Assembly: GCA_041477005.1 (NCBI GenBank)
Contig: JBGOUJ010000436.1
Location: forward strand, 1 to 6,736
Direction: 5' to 3'
Length of the DNA: 6,736 nt
DNA from: JBGOUJ01 sp041477005
Lineage (GTDB): Bacteria; Acidobacteriota; Terriglobia; Bryobacterales; JACQDG01
The translations under genes and the position numbers were made by a program. The notes under the pieces were generated by a model, which searched no databases, was not told the DNA's origin, and worked only from the letters and a program-made list of their open reading frames with translations. This document shows, one piece after another, positions 5,128 through 6,736 of the stretch (its first letter is position 1; every line of letters begins with the position of its first letter).

Positions 5128-6736
5128 ATGCCCCTCTCTGTCGGAGACCGCCTCGGCTCGTACGAGATCGTTGCGCCCATTGGTGCGGGTGGCATGGGAG
5201 AGGTGTATCGAGCCAAGGACACCAAGCTTGAGCGCGAAGTCGCGATCAAGGTTTTGCCGGCTGCTCTCGCGCAGGACCCGGAGCGTCTTGCGAGGTTCGA
5301 GCGCGAAGCGAAAGTTCTGGCCTCCTTGAACCATCCGAACATCGCGCAGATATACGGCGTCGAAGAGTCGAACCGCATCCGAGCGCTGGTCATGGAGTTA
5401 GTGCCGGGCGAGACGCTGAAGGGACCGCTCCCGCTTGAGACGGCTCTCAACTACGCGCGGCAGATTGCCGACGCTCTCGAAGCCGCGCATGAAAAAGGGA
5501 TCACCCATCGCGATCTGAAGCCGGCCAACGTCATGATCACGCCCACCGGCGTGGTCAAAGTGCTCGACTTCGGCCTGGCCTTTGTCGCCCACGATCCAGC
5601 TTCGGGCGGCGCGGATCCGATCAACTCGCCTACCTTGACGATGCGGGCGACGCAAGCCGGAATGATCATGGGCACGGCGGCGTATATGTCGCCGGAGCAG
5701 GCCAGCGGGAAGCCGGTGGACAAAAGGGCCGACATCTGGTCGTTCGGCGTCGTTCTATGGGAGATGTTGACCGGCCAGCGCCTGTTCGACGGCGAGACGA
5801 TTTCGCATACGCTCGCCGACGTGTTGCGCGGTCCCATCGATTTCAATGCGCTGCCCCCAGGCACACCAAAGGTAATTCGCGAGCTACTGCGGCGGTGTCT
5901 CGATCGCGATGTGAAGAATCGCATGCGTGATATCGGCGAGGCGCGAGTGGCGATCTCGAAGTATCTGGCCGATCCGGAGAGCGGGATTGAAAATCCCGCG
6001 CAGGCTGCAAGCCTGCCCCACAAACGAACCATGATTCCCTGGGCCGTGGCCGCGCTGCTCGCGATTGCACTCGGCGGCGTCTCGTGGGCCGCGTACCGTG
6101 CGACGCGGCCCCAGGAAAAATCGGCTGTTCGCCTGGACATCGACCTCGGGCCGGATCGGAGCGAGCGTTCAGGATTCGGGCCGGATGTGGTCCTCTCGCC
6201 GGATGGCACGCGGCTTGCCTATTTGTCTCAAGATCGCCTTTTTACCAGGCGGCTCGATCAGTCCCAAGGCACGGAACTCTCGGGGACCCTCGGTGCTGCA
6301 AGTCCGTTCTTCTCGCCGGACGGCCAGTGGATTGGATTCGCCGCGGGAGGAAAGCTGAAAAAAGTTTCGGTAGTGGGCGGTTCAGCCGTCACGCTATGCG
6401 ATGCCCCATTTTTTACGGGCGGCAGTTGGGGCGAAGACGGCTACATCGTTGCGTCACTCACTCTGGTGGGCGGCTTGTCCCGGATTCCCGCCGATGGAGG
6501 CGCGGCTGTGCCGCTCACCCAACTCGACCGGGCGCGTAGGGAAGTCACGCACCGGTGGCCGCAGATTCTTCCGGGAGGCAAGACAGTCGTGTTCACCTCG
6601 AACACCAGTACTGTCGGAGGGTTTGACGACGGCGTGATCCAGGCCGTTTCCTTGGCTGACGGCCGCCGGAAGACGCTCCGCCAGGGCGGCACCTTTGGCC
6701 GCTACCTTCCGGCGTCAAAGGGTTCCGGCCACATGG
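5128..6736 (+). CDS. Membrane Ser/Thr protein kinase with PD40/TolB-like beta-propeller sensor (3' end cut by window edge)
   Basis: This is a PknB-type (Hanks) receptor kinase, open for 536 codons to the window edge. The kinase domain (about 12-278) is complete: Gly-loop 'GAGGMGEVY' (19-27), K41 in 'VAIK', helix-C E60, catalytic 'HRDLKPANV' with D129, 'DFG' at D147, 'MSPEQ' (187-191), D202 and the late-domain R265. It should be active. One membrane helix (about 303-323) follows, then an exported region with PD40-type blades: 'VVLSPDGTRLAYLS' (354-367), 'PFFSPDGQWIGFAA' (393-406), 'GSWGEDGYIVAS' (432-443) and 'ILPGGKTVVFTS' (480-491). The propeller is cut at 'GSGHM', where relatives continue with further blades. 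The start at 5128 fits the family N-terminus 'MPLSxGDRLGxYEI', although no Shine-Dalgarno is visible. Ligand and phosphorylation targets are unknown; such receptors are numerous in Acidobacteria. Confidence 0.96.
   Translation, partial: MPLSVGDRLGSYEIVAPIGAGGMGEVYRAKDTKLEREVAIKVLPAALAQDPERLARFEREAKVLASLNHPNIAQIYGVEESNRIRALVMELVPGETLKGPLPLETALNYARQIADALEAAHEKGITHRDLKPANVMITPTGVVKVLDFGLAFVAHDPASGGADPINSPTLTMRATQAGMIMGTAAYMSPEQASGKPVDKRADIWSFGVVLWEMLTGQRLFDGETISHTLADVLRGPIDFNALPPGTPKVIRELLRRCLDRDVKNRMRDIGEARVAISKYLADPESGIENPAQAASLPHKRTMIPWAVAALLAIALGGVSWAAYRATRPQEKSAVRLDIDLGPDRSERSGFGPDVVLSPDGTRLAYLSQDRLFTRRLDQSQGTELSGTLGAASPFFSPDGQWIGFAAGGKLKKVSVVGGSAVTLCDAPFFTGGSWGEDGYIVASLTLVGGLSRIPADGGAAVPLTQLDRARREVTHRWPQILPGGKTVVFTSNTSTVGGFDDGVIQAVSLADGRRKTLRQGGTFGRYLPASKGSGHM

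Noticed and set aside
5451..6209. Minus-strand 252-codon open frame
   Set aside because: It is antisense to the catalytic and membrane parts of the Ser/Thr kinase and has Ser/Arg-rich shadow composition.

Overview
The window looks like chromosomal DNA of a GC-rich soil bacterium, most likely an acidobacterium of the Solibacter/Bryobacter type. This is inferred from gene style, not from a marker gene. A PknB-type kinase that starts 'MPLSVGDRLGSYEI' and is fused through one membrane helix to a PD40/TolB-like propeller is very typical of that group. So is an exported HpcH/HpaI-type aldolase, and the intergenic CGCAAAGACGC-type repeats fit as well. No rRNA, tRNA, CRISPR array, transposase or phage gene was seen.

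Layout. Minus strand, 2937 to 1: a two-component pair transcribed kinase first. The first gene is a multi-pass membrane histidine kinase. The second is an NtrC-type, sigma-54-dependent response regulator, cut by the left edge just inside its Fis-type DNA-binding domain. Such pairs are usually tightly packed, but here 319 bases separate them. That gap holds a large imperfect palindrome and a 78-bp tandem repeat. Each tandem unit carries a copy of the last 48 bases before the histidine kinase stop codon.

Minus strand, 3623 to 3204: a small 139-residue protein with a strong ribosome binding site. It belongs to a conserved family of unknown function, by recollection, and has lower GC than its neighbours. 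A non-coding, AT-richer divide of about 340 bases lies upstream of it.

Plus strand, 3962 to 5011: an exported member of the HpcH/HpaI aldolase/citrate lyase superfamily, with metal-site residues in place but an altered catalytic D-x-E-H motif. Plus strand, 5128 to the right edge: the Ser/Thr kinase-propeller receptor, missing its C-terminal part.

How the parts may work together: the histidine kinase and response regulator should form one phosphorelay acting on sigma-54 promoters, but no convincing -24/-12 promoter is visible here, so the targets probably lie elsewhere. No shared pathway links the small protein, the aldolase and the receptor kinase. The most unusual item is the repeat block between kinase and regulator, which looks like a record of repeat-driven duplication of a gene's 3' end.
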